Origin: Leifsonia tongyongensis
Lineage (GTDB): Bacteria; Actinomycetota; Actinomycetes; Actinomycetales; Microbacteriaceae
Assembly: GCF_010686705.1 (NCBI RefSeq)
Contig: NZ_JAAGWY010000002.1
Coordinates: 1,018,197 to 1,082,196, forward strand
Reading direction: 5' to 3'
Length of the DNA: 64,000 bases
Positions 1 through 10,959 of the stretch are shown piece by piece. Each line of letters begins with the position of its first letter. Within the stretch, counting starts at the first letter, position 1. The position numbers and the translations under genes are program-made. The notes under the pieces were generated by a model. The model worked only from the letters and a program-made list of their open reading frames with translations. It was not told the DNA's origin and did not search any database.

Positions 1-97
1 CCCCGTTTCTCCCCCCCCCCACCGTGGCGCGTCGCCCGGTCCCCCCCTTCCCCGTCGAGGATGAGGGGAGAACGTGACGACTCGACGTCAGCTCAGC

Positions 98-1724
<1,627 letters not shown>

Positions 1725-1726
1725 GA

Positions 1727-3532
1727 TTAAGCCTCCTCCTCGAACGCGGGGCTGTGGTCTTTCGCGTACTGCACGTAGCTGTTGCTGACGCCTTGCGGCA
1801 CCATCGGCCACACCATCGCATCCGCGCTGACGACGAAGTCGATGACGACCGGCCGGTCGTTCGTCTCGAGCGCCAGCTTGATGGCCGCATCCACCTCGTC
1901 TTCTTTCGTGACGCGGATGCCGAGGGCGCCGTACGCCTCCGCAAGCTTCACGAAGTCGGGGACGCGCATGGTGTCGTGCCCGGTGTTGAGGTCGGTGTTG
2001 GAATACCGGCCGTCGTAGAAGAGGGTCTGCCACTGGCGGACCATACCGAGCGACGAGTTGTTGATGATCGCCACCTTGATGGGGATGTTGTTGATCGTGC
2101 AGGTGGCGAGCTCCTGATTGGTCATCTGGAAGCATCCGTCGCCGTCGATCGCCCACACCACGCGTTCGGGTTCGGCGACCTTCGCACCCATTGCAGCGGG
2201 AACCGAGTACCCCATCGTTCCCGCTCCCCCGGAGTTGAGCCAGGAGTTCGGACGCTGGTACTTGATGAACTGGGCGGCCCACATCTGGTGCTGCCCGACA
2301 CCGGCGGTGAAGATGCCCTCAGGGCCGGTCAGCTCGCCGATGCGCTTGATCACATACTGAGGCGCGAGGAGTCCGTCGGAGGTCGGCGAGAACCCGAGCG
2401 GGAACTCCTCGCGGAGTCCGTTCAGGTAAGTCCACCACTCGACCAGGTCGGGCGGGCTGTCCTTCGTCGCCTGCCTGTACGCGGTCGTGAGGTCGACGAT
2501 GACGTCCTTGGCATCGCCGACGATGGGGACGTCGGCCGTGCGGATCTTCGAGATCTCCGCCGGGTCGACGTCGACATGGACGATCTTCGCGTTCGGGGCG
2601 AAGAGCGCAGTCTTGCCGGTGACGCGGTCGTCGAACCGCGCACCGAGGGACACGATGAGGTCGGCCTCCTGCAGGCCGAGCACCGCCGGCACCGTGCCGT
2701 GCATGCCGGGCATGCCGAGGTGCTGGGCGTGCGCGTCGGGGAACGCACCACGGGCCATGAGCGTCGTGGTCACCGGGGCGCCCGTCGCCTCGGCGAGTGC
2801 CAGCAGCTCCTCGGATGCGCGGGCCCGGATCACGCCACCGCCGACATAGAGGATGGGCTTCTTCGCTTCGGCGAGCAACTGGGCCGCCGCGAGGATCTGC
2901 TTGCCGTGGGCTTTCGTCACCGGACGGTAGCCCGGGAGGTCGATCTTGGGCGGCCAGACGAACGGAACGGTCTCCTGCTGGGCGTCCTTGGTGATGTCGA
3001 CGAGGACCGGGCCGGGGCGTCCGGTTCCCGCGATGTGGTACGCGGCCGCGATCGTCGACGGGATGTCCGCCGCGCTCTTCACGAGGAACGAGTGCTTCGT
3101 GATCGGCATCGTGATGCCGACGATGTCGGCCTCCTGGAACGCATCGGTGCCCATCAGCGTGGAGAAGACCTGGCCGGTGATGAACAGCGTCGGAACCGAG
3201 TCCATGTGCGCATCCATGATCGCCGTGACGAGGTTCGTCGCCCCCGGGCCGCTGGTCGCCATCGCGACACCGACGCGCCCGGTGGCCGCCGCATAGCCTT
3301 CAGCGGCGTGCCCGGCCCCCTGCTCGTGGCGGACCAGGATGTGGCGGATCTTCTTCGAATCCATGAGCGGGTCGTAGATGGGCAGGATCGCACCGCCCGG
3401 CAGCCCGAAGACGTTGTCGATTCCGAGGAGTTCGAGCGTGCGCACGACCGCTTGCGCGCCGGTCAGCATCTCGGGCGCGGCCCGGCCGGGCTGCGGGGTG
3501 GGTAACACGGTCGTTGGTGGTTCCGTGGACAT
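1727..3532 (-). CDS. ilvB: Acetolactate synthase large (catalytic) subunit
   Basis: ThDP-dependent enzyme condensing pyruvate with pyruvate or 2-oxobutyrate, the first step of branched-chain amino acid synthesis. The 601 residues show the N-terminal ThDP pyrimidine-binding domain with the catalytic glutamate in [15 protein letters not shown], the central domain ([13 protein letters not shown]) and the C-terminal pyrophosphate-binding motif around [14 protein letters not shown]. It lies between ilvD (45-bp gap) and ilvN. No leader peptide or attenuator is visible in the short gap. Confidence 0.97.
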   Translation of the reverse strand: MSTEPPTTVLPTPQPGRAAPEMLTGAQAVVRTLELLGIDNVFGLPGGAILPIYDPLMDSKKIRHILVRHEQGAGHAAEGYAAATGRVGVAMATSGPGATNLVTAIMDAHMDSVPTLFITGQVFSTLMGTDAFQEADIVGITMPITKHSFLVKSAADIPSTIAAAYHIAGTGRPGPVLVDITKDAQQETVPFVWPPKIDLPGYRPVTKAHGKQILAAAQLLAEAKKPILYVGGGVIRARASEELLALAEATGAPVTTTLMARGAFPDAHAQHLGMPGMHGTVPAVLGLQEADLIVSLGARFDDRVTGKTALFAPNAKIVHVDVDPAEISKIRTADVPIVGDAKDVIVDLTTAYRQATKDSPPDLVEWWTYLNGLREEFPLGFSPTSDGLLAPQYVIKRIGELTGPEGIFTAGVGQHQMWAAQFIKYQRPNSWLNSGGAGTMGYSVPAAMGAKVAEPERVVWAIDGDGCFQMTNQELATCTINNIPIKVAIINNSSLGMVRQWQTLFYDGRYSNTDLNTGHDTMRVPDFVKLAEAYGALGIRVTKEDEVDAAIKLALETNDRPVVIDFVVSADAMVWPMVPQGVSNSYVQYAKDHSPAFEEEA

Positions 3533-3577
3533 GAGTGAGCGAATCCCTACGTACGAAACGGATGATGAGAGCGCAGG

Positions 3578-5272
3578 CTACCCGGTGATCGCGCCCTCGG
3601 CGGCGGAGTGCACGAGCTTCGAGTATTTTGCGAGAACGCCACGGGTATAGCGCGGAGGTAGCGGTGCCCAGCCTTCTCGGCGAGCGGCGAGCTCGGAGTC
3701 GTCGACAAGTAGGTCGAGGGAGCGAGCTGCGATATCGACCCGTATCAGATCACCATCGCGCACGAAGGCGATAGGACCTGCGTCCACCGCTTCGGGTGCT
3801 ATATGGCCGATGCACAGTCCGGTTGTGCCGCCTGAGAATCGACCGTCTGTCAATAGTAGTACATCCTTGCCGAGGCCTGCGCCCTTGATGGCGGCGGTGA
3901 TCGCAAGCATCTCGCGCATCCCCGGGCCGCCCTTCGGGCCCTCGTAGCGGATGATGACCACGTCGCCCGCGTTGATCGAGCCCTCGGTCAGCGCATCCAT
4001 CGCGCCCCGCTCGCGTTCGAACACGCGAGCCGGTCCCTCGAACACGTCGGCGTCGAAGCCGGCCGTCTTGACGACGGCGCCCTCCGGCGCGAACGAGCCC
4101 TTGAGGATGGTGATGCCGCCGGTCTTGTGGATCGGGTTGTCGAGCGTGCGCATCACTTCGCCGTCGGGCGCAGGAGGGTTGATCTCGGCCAGGTTCTCCG
4201 CGACCGTCTTGCCAGTGACGGTCAGGCAGTCGCCGTGCAGCAGACCCGCGTCGAGGAGCGCCTTCATCACGACCGGCACGCCGCCGTGGCGATCGACGTC
4301 GTTCATCACGTACTTGCCGAAGGGCTTCAGGTCGCCGATGTGCGGGATCCGGTCGCCGATGCGGTTGAAGTCGTCGATGGTCAGGTCGACCTCGGCTTCG
4401 CGGGCGATGGCGAGGAGGTGGAGAACGACGTTCGTCGAACCGCCGAAGGCCATCGCGACCGCGATCGCGTTCTCGAACGCTTCCTTGGTCAGGATGTCGC
4501 GGGCCGTGATCCCGAGCTTGAGCAGGTTGACGACCGCCTCGCCGCTCCGGTGCGCGAAGTAGTCGCGGCGACGGTCGGCCGAGGGCGGAGCGGCCGAGCC
4601 GGGCAGGCTCATCCCGAGCGCCTCGGCGACGGACGCCATCGTGTTGGCCGTGTACATGCCACCGCACGCGCCCTCACCCGGGGCGATCGCGCACTCGATG
4701 CGCTTGAGGTCCTCTTCGCTCATCTTGCCGGCCTTGCACGCGCCGACCGCCTCGAACGAGTCGATGATCGTGACGTCCTTCTCGGTGCCGTCCGAGAGCT
4801 TGACCCAGCCGGGGGCGATCGAGCCCGCGTACAGGAACACCGCGGCCAGGTCGAGTCGCGCCGCGGCCATGAGCATGCCGGGCAGTGACTTGTCGCATCC
4901 CGCGAGCAGCACCGTGCCGTCGAGGCGCTCCGCCATCATGACGGTCTCGACGGAGTCGGCGATCACCTCACGGGACACGAGCGAGAAGTGCATGCCTTCG
5001 TGGCCCATCGAGATGCCGTCGGAGACGGAGATCGTGCCGAACTGGAGGGGGTATCCGCCGCCCGAGTGCACACCCTCCTTAGCCCCCTGGGCGAGCCTGT
5101 CGAGCGAGAGGTTGCACGGCGTGATCTCGTTCCACGAGCTCGCAATGCCGATCTGGGGCTTCTCCCAGTCGGCGTCGCCCATCCCGACCGCGCGGAGCAT
5201 TCCGCGACTCGTCGTGGCTTCGATCCCGTCGGTGACGACCCGCGAACGCGGTTTCCAGTCGATTTCAGGCAT
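3578..5272 (-). CDS. ilvD: Dihydroxy-acid dehydratase
   Basis: Dehydrates 2,3-dihydroxy acids to 2-oxo acids in branched-chain amino acid synthesis using an iron-sulfur cluster. The 564-residue protein keeps the three expected ligand cysteines in [22 protein letters not shown] and [13 protein letters not shown]. The ATG at 5272 is six bases from a TAGACT box, so the mRNA is probably leaderless. The last 97 codons (below about 3870) use several codons rare for this genome, including four CTA, two ATA and TTG, although the protein stays canonical ([12 protein letters not shown]). That suggests a recombined segment. Confidence 0.96.
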   Translation of the reverse strand: MPEIDWKPRSRVVTDGIEATTSRGMLRAVGMGDADWEKPQIGIASSWNEITPCNLSLDRLAQGAKEGVHSGGGYPLQFGTISVSDGISMGHEGMHFSLVSREVIADSVETVMMAERLDGTVLLAGCDKSLPGMLMAAARLDLAAVFLYAGSIAPGWVKLSDGTEKDVTIIDSFEAVGACKAGKMSEEDLKRIECAIAPGEGACGGMYTANTMASVAEALGMSLPGSAAPPSADRRRDYFAHRSGEAVVNLLKLGITARDILTKEAFENAIAVAMAFGGSTNVVLHLLAIAREAEVDLTIDDFNRIGDRIPHIGDLKPFGKYVMNDVDRHGGVPVVMKALLDAGLLHGDCLTVTGKTVAENLAEINPPAPDGEVMRTLDNPIHKTGGITILKGSFAPEGAVVKTAGFDADVFEGPARVFERERGAMDALTEGSINAGDVVIIRYEGPKGGPGMREMLAITAAIKGAGLGKDVLLLTDGRFSGGTTGLCIGHIAPEAVDAGPIAFVRDGDLIRVDIAARSLDLLVDDSELAARREGWAPLPPRYTRGVLAKYSKLVHSAAEGAITG

Positions 5273-5278
5273 GTGACG

Positions 5279-5284
5279 AGTCTA
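5279..5284 (-). promoter_or_regulatory. -10 box of leaderless ilvD
   Basis: TAGACT on the minus strand ends six bases before the ilvD ATG. No Shine-Dalgarno sits between them, so transcription should begin at or next to the start codon. Confidence 0.55.
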
Positions 5285-5317
5285 GAACGACCGCGACCCG
5301 TGATTTTTCATCCGGGC

Positions 5318-6406
5318 TCAGGCGATGCGGCTGCCCTTCGAGAGCCGGCGTGCGGGCGTGCGTGTGCGCGCCCAAGCCCCGGCGAGCAACGCGCCCGCCA
5401 GCAGGACGTGCATGGCCAGACCGACGAACCAGGACGGAACGGACGACTCGTAGACCTCCTTCGGCGTCGGCCCATTGTCGGTCGGGCGGTTGCCGTTCGC
5501 TTCCGCCTTGACCTGGGCGCAATAGTCGTTCGTCTCGGCGAGCGGCGGAGCGTGCTGCGCCGTGCGCACCCCCGTCGCGATGATCGTGAAGAGATCGGCC
5601 GGCGTGCCCTCCTTCGAGAAGGACCCGGGCGTGGCGTCGGCGACCACCACGTAGGGGTTCGCGGCGAGCATCCACCAGTAGTAGTCGTAACGCGGAACCT
5701 GAAACGTGTACGTGGTGGGCGGGTCGCACACGATCTGCGACGGGTCCGTCGTGGACGGGTCTCCCGACGACTGGGACACGTTCGTCTCCGTCACGACGAC
5801 GTCGCTGCGGGTCACGAGGGTCAGCAGCCCGAACGAGATCAGCGTTCCCGCACAGAGTGCGGCGATCGTGAGGTAGCTGACCACGACCGAGAACAGCGGG
5901 CGGTTCACGAGCCCGGAGAGGCCGACGCCGATCGCGGCGAAGACCCCGAGCTCGGCGACGAGGATGAGCGCGGACGTGACGATCGTGAGGGGGCTGAGAC
6001 CGCCGAGGGTGACGGCCACGATGATGAACGGGAGGCTCACCACGAGGAAGGCGAGCGCGCTCACCCACGAAGCGAGGAACTTGCCCAGCACCAGCTGGCC
6101 CGTGGTGATCAGGGTCACCTGCGTGGTCGCGAGCGTCCCCGTGTCGCGGTCGCCGTTGATCGCACTCCCGCTGAGCGCCGGCGTCATCAGGGTACTGAGC
6201 AGCAGGACGATGTACATGATGACCGAGTACAACGGCCCGCCGCTGTCGGCGCCCGGGGTGGTCACGGTGAACCAGGTGAAGAGCACGGTCACGGCCAGCA
6301 GCACCACCGCGAAGATCCCGATGAGCACGTACCAGGCCGCGCCGCGCACGCGCTGGCGGAGCTCGAGGCCGACGATCAGCCACAGCCCGGGGAAGAACGC
6401 CTTCAT
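5318..6406 (-). CDS. ABC-2 type exporter permease
   Basis: Membrane subunit of an ABC exporter with the ATPase encoded just upstream. The 362-residue protein begins MKAFFPGLWLIVGLELRQRV, has a first membrane span at about residues 22-45, and contains an ABC-2 core with GSAINGDRDTGTLATTQV, a cytosolic coupling-type segment. A large extracytoplasmic region follows before the C-terminal span. The ATG overlaps the ATPase stop in ATGA. The longer open frame upstream lies inside the ATPase gene and is not used. The substrate cannot be told. Confidence 0.85.
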   Translation of the reverse strand: MKAFFPGLWLIVGLELRQRVRGAAWYVLIGIFAVVLLAVTVLFTWFTVTTPGADSGGPLYSVIMYIVLLLSTLMTPALSGSAINGDRDTGTLATTQVTLITTGQLVLGKFLASWVSALAFLVVSLPFIIVAVTLGGLSPLTIVTSALILVAELGVFAAIGVGLSGLVNRPLFSVVVSYLTIAALCAGTLISFGLLTLVTRSDVVVTETNVSQSSGDPSTTDPSQIVCDPPTTYTFQVPRYDYYWWMLAANPYVVVADATPGSFSKEGTPADLFTIIATGVRTAQHAPPLAETNDYCAQVKAEANGNRPTDNGPTPKEVYESSVPSWFVGLAMHVLLAGALLAGAWARTRTPARRLSKGSRIA

Positions 6407-7401
6407 CGGAGGTCCCCTTCCATGCTCGACGAGCGGTTGAGGTCGAGGAACGTGTGCTCCAGCTCGCCGACAGCGGGCGAGAAGCTGCTGATCTCGACAC
6501 CGGATGCGACGAGCGCACGCAGGAGAGCCGCCGCATCCGCCTCCCCCGACACGGACACCAGCGTGCCCAGGTTGTCGACCTGCACCCGATCGCCGGTCAC
6601 GCCGATGGCGGCGAGCGCGGCGGGGACGGCGTCGCGGTCGAGTCCGCGGATGCGCCACTGGCGGCGGGCCGAGGTCGCGCGGGCGACCGTGTCGGCCGAG
6701 GCGGTCACACCCGCGGTCAGGTACACGGCGCTGTCGGCCATCTCCTCCAGCTCGGCGAGCACATGGCTCGACACGAGGATCGCGACGCCCTCGCCGGCGA
6801 GCCTCCGGATGAGTTCCCGCAGGTCGGCGCGCGCGGCCGGGTCGAGGCCGGATGCCGGCTCATCGAGGATGAGCACGGACGGCCGGTGCACGAGCGCGCG
6901 AGCCAGGCTGAGGCGCTGCTTCTGGCCGCGCGACAGCACCCGCGTCGGCGAACCGGCCAGCGCACCCAGCCCGACCAGCTCGACCAGCTCGTCGGCACGG
7001 CGTGCGGACGCCTCGGCGTCGATGCCGTACATGCGCGCCGTCGTGCGGATCGCCGACTGCACGGTCAGGGTGGGCCACGACCCGAGCGTGTCCGGCATCC
7101 ACCCCATCACAGCACGAACCGAAGCCGGGTCCGTCACCGGGTCGAACCCTCCGACACGGACGAAACCGGATGTCGGCTGCAGCAGGCTCGCGAGGATGAG
7201 CATGACCGTGGTCTTGCCAGCCCCGTTCGGACCGACAAGGGCGGTGACCGATCCCGGCCGCACCTCGAAGGTCGCCTCGCGCACCACGGGAACCCCGTCG
7301 AACGACCTGGACAGACCACCGACGACGATGCCGCCGTGCGGCGCCTCCGCCGCCTCTTGCGCGTGCTCGATCACGTGCGCTCCCCCTCCCGAAGCCGACA
7401 C
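6403..7401 (-). CDS. ABC transporter ATP-binding protein
   Basis: ATPase partner of the permease downstream. The 332 residues include Walker A (GPNGAGKTTVM), signature (LSRGQKQRLSLARAL), Walker B (VLILDEPASGLD) and an H-loop (LVSSHVLAEL). The C-terminal 90 residues form the extra domain typical of drug or antibiotic exporter ATPases (CcmA/DrrA-like). The two genes overlap by four bases and are a clear operon, divergent from corA. Confidence 0.92.
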   Translation of the reverse strand: MSASGGGAHVIEHAQEAAEAPHGGIVVGGLSRSFDGVPVVREATFEVRPGSVTALVGPNGAGKTTVMLILASLLQPTSGFVRVGGFDPVTDPASVRAVMGWMPDTLGSWPTLTVQSAIRTTARMYGIDAEASARRADELVELVGLGALAGSPTRVLSRGQKQRLSLARALVHRPSVLILDEPASGLDPAARADLRELIRRLAGEGVAILVSSHVLAELEEMADSAVYLTAGVTASADTVARATSARRQWRIRGLDRDAVPAALAAIGVTGDRVQVDNLGTLVSVSGEADAAALLRALVASGVEISSFSPAVGELEHTFLDLNRSSSMEGDLR

Positions 7402-7426
7402 GAGCGACTGTAGCAGTCAGCTGCCT

Positions 7427-7432
7427 TAGCAT
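7427..7432 (+). promoter_or_regulatory. -10 box of leaderless corA
   Basis: TAGCAT ends six bases before the corA ATG at 7439, with no ribosome binding site between. Confidence 0.5.
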
Positions 7433-7438
7433 GAGCGC

Positions 7439-8407
7439 ATGATCCACACCCGCCTGTACCGCAACGGCGTCGTCGAACTCGAGGACTTCCCGCTCGACGA
7501 CGTCTCCGACCACATCCTCGAACCGGCGTGCACCGTCTGGGTCGACTTCACCAACCCCACCAGGAAGGACCTGGCGGCCCTGGAGGAGGAGCTCGGCCTC
7601 CACCGGCTTGCCGTCGACGACGCCGTCGCCGACTTCGAGCGGCCGAAGGTCGACCGGTATGACACCCACCTGTTCCTCGCCGCCTACGCCGTGAGCCTGG
7701 ATCAGAAGACGGGCGTCCTCTCGACCCAGCCCGTCAAAGCGTTCATCACCCCGCACGCTTTCGTGACCGTTCATTCGAAATCGTTCGACATCGCCGCTGT
7801 CAAGAAGAAGTGGGATGACGAACCCGACCTCGCCGGGCACGGCGTCTCCTTCCTGCTCTGGGGCCTGCTCGACTCCGTCGTCGACGGCCACTTCGAGACG
7901 GTGCAGGAACTCGACGCCCAGATCGAAAAGCTCGAGGACTCCCTGTTCGACCCCAAACCGAAGTCACCGGAACTGCAACGGCGGTCGTTCGAGCTCCGCA
8001 AGAGCCTGGTGCTCCTGCGGCGCGCCGTCCTGCCCATGCGCGAGGTGGTCAACACGCTCATGCGGCGCGACCTCGAAGCCATCGACCCGGCCATGACGCC
8101 GTACTTCCAGGACGTCTACGACCACGTGCTGCGGGCGACCGAGTGGACGGAGTCGCTCCGCGACCTGGTGAACACGATCCTCGAGACCAACATCAGCCTC
8201 CAGGGCAACCGGATGAACCTGATCATGAAGAAGGTGACGAGCTGGGCCGCGATCATCGCTGTTCCCACAGCGATCACGGGGTTCTACGGACAGAACCTGC
8301 CGTACCCCGGGTTCGCCACGGAGTGGGGCTTCATCGCATCGAGTGCGCTGATCGTCGTGATCTCGGTCGCGCTCTACTTCGCCTTCAAGCGCAACGACTG
8401 GCTCTAG
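7439..8407 (+). CDS. corA: CorA-family divalent cation transporter
   Basis: Pentameric inner-membrane channel for Mg2+ or Co2+-type ions. The 322-residue protein has the long cytosolic funnel domain (DFTNPTRKDLAALEEELGLH near the N-terminus), the long pore helix ending NRMNLIMKKVTSWAAIIAVP, and two C-terminal membrane spans finishing in the basic FKRNDW tail. The selectivity loop between the spans reads YGQNLPYPG instead of the canonical YGMN. The stop shares CTAG with the convergent otsB stop. Confidence 0.92.
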   Translation: MIHTRLYRNGVVELEDFPLDDVSDHILEPACTVWVDFTNPTRKDLAALEEELGLHRLAVDDAVADFERPKVDRYDTHLFLAAYAVSLDQKTGVLSTQPVKAFITPHAFVTVHSKSFDIAAVKKKWDDEPDLAGHGVSFLLWGLLDSVVDGHFETVQELDAQIEKLEDSLFDPKPKSPELQRRSFELRKSLVLLRRAVLPMREVVNTLMRRDLEAIDPAMTPYFQDVYDHVLRATEWTESLRDLVNTILETNISLQGNRMNLIMKKVTSWAAIIAVPTAITGFYGQNLPYPGFATEWGFIASSALIVVISVALYFAFKRNDWL

Positions 8408-9285
8408 TCGGGCACGCGTTCGCCGCGAGCGTCGGCCAGCATGCCGAGGAGCGTCGCGATCGTCTCCGGATCGGCGACACGGAACTGCGCGGCCGTATCG
8501 CCCTCGCCGACCTTGATTCCGACATCGTTGCGGGTGAGCACTGCGAAGCCGTCCTCGTCGGTGACGTCGTCTCCGGCGAACAGCACGGCCGTCGCGTCGA
8601 CGTATTCCCGCAGCCTCTCGATGCCGTCCCCCTTGTCCGCTCCACGGACCGAGAACTCGAGGATGTCCTTGCCGTCGCGGACCGTCAGCTCTCCGTCGAC
8701 CGTCGCAGCTGCGTCGTACGCGGCAGCGTTCGTCCGGGCGGCGACGTCAGGGTCCAGATTGCGGGTGTGGACTCCGAATCCGACGGGCTTGACCTCCAGG
8801 CGCGTGCCGGGGGTACGGTCGACGATCGCTCCGAGCAGCTCACCGAGGCGGGCGAGGGTCGCCTTCTCCGGTTCGGTCAGGTCGAGGGAGTCGCCGTCGC
8901 GGCCGAACCGGAGCTCGACACCGTGCGAGCCGATCAGGAGCGCGTCCGCGTCGGCCTCCGTCACCTGCTCCAGACTGCTGAGCGGGCGACCGGAGACGTA
9001 GGCGACCCAGGTGTCGGGCATCCGCTCGAGCCGGTCGAGTGCGGCCTTCGCGGCGGGAAGGGCACGTGCCTGGCGCGGCTTGTCCACGAACGGCGCGAGG
9101 GTTCCGTCGAAGTCGAGCGCGAGAAGCAGGCGGTCGGTTGCGGCGATTCGCCGGAGTGCCCCCGCGAGGGCGACAGCGGACTCGGTGCGGCTCGGTGGCT
9201 GGCTACGGCTGGGTGGCTGGCTAGGGCTCGGTGGCTGGCTAGGGCTCGGTGGCTGGCTACGGCTGGGAGGTGCGGTGTTCGTCAT
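8404..9285 (-). CDS. otsB: Trehalose-6-phosphate phosphatase
   Basis: HAD-superfamily phosphatase that completes trehalose synthesis. Motif I is LDFDGTLAP, with GSHGVELRF, a DGKDILEFS core and the acidic FAGDDVTDEDGF motif IV. The 293-residue form starts at ATG 9285, ten bases after the otsA stop. Residues about 9-32 are four copies of a Pro-Ser-Arg/Pro-Ser-Gln-Pro repeat and form a disordered leader. A longer open frame overlapping otsA is less likely. Confidence 0.93.
   Translation of the reverse strand: MTNTAPPSRSQPPSPSQPPSPSQPPSRSQPPSRTESAVALAGALRRIAATDRLLLALDFDGTLAPFVDKPRQARALPAAKAALDRLERMPDTWVAYVSGRPLSSLEQVTEADADALLIGSHGVELRFGRDGDSLDLTEPEKATLARLGELLGAIVDRTPGTRLEVKPVGFGVHTRNLDPDVAARTNAAAYDAAATVDGELTVRDGKDILEFSVRGADKGDGIERLREYVDATAVLFAGDDVTDEDGFAVLTRNDVGIKVGEGDTAAQFRVADPETIATLLGMLADARGERVPD
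9188..9268. repeat. 18-bp tandem repeat in the otsB 5' region
   Basis: Four full copies (9188-9205, 9206-9223, 9224-9241, 9242-9259) and part of a fifth. Copies differ only by C/G changes at two positions. The unit is a multiple of three, so copy-number change would keep otsB in frame. Confidence 0.9.
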
Positions 9286-9295
9286 CGTGTTCGGT

Positions 9296-10777
9296 TCATC
9301 CCCGGTTCGTGGGCGGGTTCTGCAGGGGGTGGTCGCCGTGGGCGCTGCGCGTGAGGGCATCGAGGAACGACGCCGACCAGCGCGCGACGTCGTTGGTGAT
9401 CACCCGTTTGCGGAGGGCTCGCATGCGACGTGCGCGCTCGCGGCGCGGCATTGCGATCGCCGCCAGCATCGCCTCCTTGAGCCCCTCGATGTCGTGCGGG
9501 TTGATCAGCAGCGCCTGCCGCAACTCGTCGCTGGCGCCCGCGAACTCGCTCAGCACCAGCACGCCGTCCTCGTCGACCCGGCTGGCCACATATTCTTTCG
9601 CGACGAGGTTCATGCCGTCACGGAGCGCCGTCACGAGCATCACGTCGGCGGCGAGGTAAAGCGCGACCATCTCTTCGCGGGGATACCCGTGGTGCAGATA
9701 GGCGATCGCTGTGTGGCTGATGCTGCTGTAGTCGCCGTTGATCCGGCCGACGGTCAGTTCGATCTCATCCCGCAGCAGGCGGTACGTCTCCACTCGTTCG
9801 CGGCTCGGGCTCGCCACCTGGACCAGGGTCACGTCGTCGACCGAGATCTTGTCTTCGGCGAGCAGTTCGCCGAACGCCTTCAGGCGATGGCCGATGCCCT
9901 TCGTGTAGTCGAGACGGTCGACGCCGAGCATGATCGTCTTCGGGTTGCCGAGGTCCTCTCGGATCTGGCGCGCACGTTCCTGGATCTCGGGACGGCTGGC
10001 GAGGTCCTGGTACTTCTGGGTGTCGATCGAGATGGGGAACTGACGGGCGAGGACGGTGCGGACCAGACCACCGTGCTTGTTGCTCGTGACATGACGATGC
10101 GACCCGGACGCCGGGTCGTCCGACTCGATCGGCACCTCGATGATCGGCCCGCGCGTCTCGAAACCCTTGAGCCGGCGAACCGCGCGTGAGAAGTTGCCCG
10201 CGTCGGCGACCCGCTGGAACCCGATCACGTCGGCGCCCAGGAGTCCGTCGATGATCTGCCGGCGCCACGGAAGCTGTGAGTAGATGCCGTACGGAGGGAA
10301 CGGGATGTGGTTGAAGAAGCCGATCACGAGGTCGGGTCGCGCCTCGCGGAGCAGCGCAGGTACGAGCTGCAGCTGGTAGTCGTGGACCCACACGACCGCG
10401 CCGGGTGCGGATGCCCTGGCCGCCGCATCCGCGAACCGCCTGTTCACGCGCAGGTACGCATCCCACCACTCCCGGTGATAGCTCGGCGGCGCGATGACGT
10501 CGTGGTAGAGCGGCCAGAGGGTGTCGTTGGAGAACCCTTCGTAGTACTCCTCGATCTCCTGCTCGCTCAGAGGCACCGGGATGAGGCTGATCCCGTCGGC
10601 CTCGAACGGCTCGATCACCTCGTCGGCGACGCCCGCCCAGCCGATCCATACGCCGTCTTCCTGTCGCATGACCGGCTCGAGAGCTGCGACCAGGCCACCT
10701 GGGGACGGCCGCCACGACGCCTCCCCGTCGTCCCCGGCTACACGGTCGACCGGGAGGCGGTTCGAGACGATGACCAG
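9296..10777 (-). CDS. otsA: Trehalose-6-phosphate synthase, non-canonical start
   Basis: GT20 retaining glycosyltransferase joining UDP- or GDP-glucose to glucose-6-phosphate. Motifs include VIVSNRLPVDRV at the N-terminus, PSPGGLVAALEPV, WVHDYQLQLVP, DRLDYTKGI and LRDGMNLVAKEYVA. The first in-frame ATG (10669) would delete the sugar-phosphate-binding N-terminus. Between that N-terminus and the upstream stop at 10859 there is no ATG, GTG or TTG. Candidate starts are CTG at 10777, with GAGAGG six bases upstream (used here), and ATC at 10828, with AGGA six bases upstream. A base-call error is the alternative. Confidence 0.88.
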   Translation of the reverse strand: MVIVSNRLPVDRVAGDDGEASWRPSPGGLVAALEPVMRQEDGVWIGWAGVADEVIEPFEADGISLIPVPLSEQEIEEYYEGFSNDTLWPLYHDVIAPPSYHREWWDAYLRVNRRFADAAARASAPGAVVWVHDYQLQLVPALLREARPDLVIGFFNHIPFPPYGIYSQLPWRRQIIDGLLGADVIGFQRVADAGNFSRAVRRLKGFETRGPIIEVPIESDDPASGSHRHVTSNKHGGLVRTVLARQFPISIDTQKYQDLASRPEIQERARQIREDLGNPKTIMLGVDRLDYTKGIGHRLKAFGELLAEDKISVDDVTLVQVASPSRERVETYRLLRDEIELTVGRINGDYSSISHTAIAYLHHGYPREEMVALYLAADVMLVTALRDGMNLVAKEYVASRVDEDGVLVLSEFAGASDELRQALLINPHDIEGLKEAMLAAIAMPRRERARRMRALRKRVITNDVARWSASFLDALTRSAHGDHPLQNPPTNRG

Positions 10778-10946
10778 CTCGTACCTCTCGTCGCGAGAGT
10801 CTTCGTCGATGCCGTTCTGAGCTGAGATGGTGAGTCCTGTCCGTCGTCGTCCGCCGGGTTACGCACTCCCCTCAGGCTACCAGCGTGCCGGTCGGCGCTC
10901 CCCCGGCGGTTCCTCCAACGGACATCCGCCGTTCAGGTGCGCTGGC

Positions 10947-10952
10947 TACACT
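10947..10952 (+). promoter_or_regulatory. -10 box for the sugar isomerase-like gene
   Basis: TACACT ends seven bases before the ATG at 10960, consistent with a leaderless transcript and supporting that start over the longer frame. Confidence 0.45.
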
Positions 10953-10959
10953 GCGGTTG

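Noticed and set aside
1754-3505. 583-codon frame antisense to ilvB
   Set aside because: Low-complexity Arg/Asp/Val-rich shadow of a clearly conserved gene.
3533-3577. Attenuator or leader peptide for ilvBN
   Set aside because: The 45-bp gap holds no terminator/antiterminator pair and no run of Leu/Val/Ile codons.
4988-7429. 813-codon plus-strand frame across ilvD and the ABC genes
   Set aside because: It is antisense to three well-supported genes and its translation shows no recognisable domain.
9188-9268. Possible CRISPR-like array
   Set aside because: The repeats are directly adjacent with no spacers, are in frame in otsB, and there are no cas genes.
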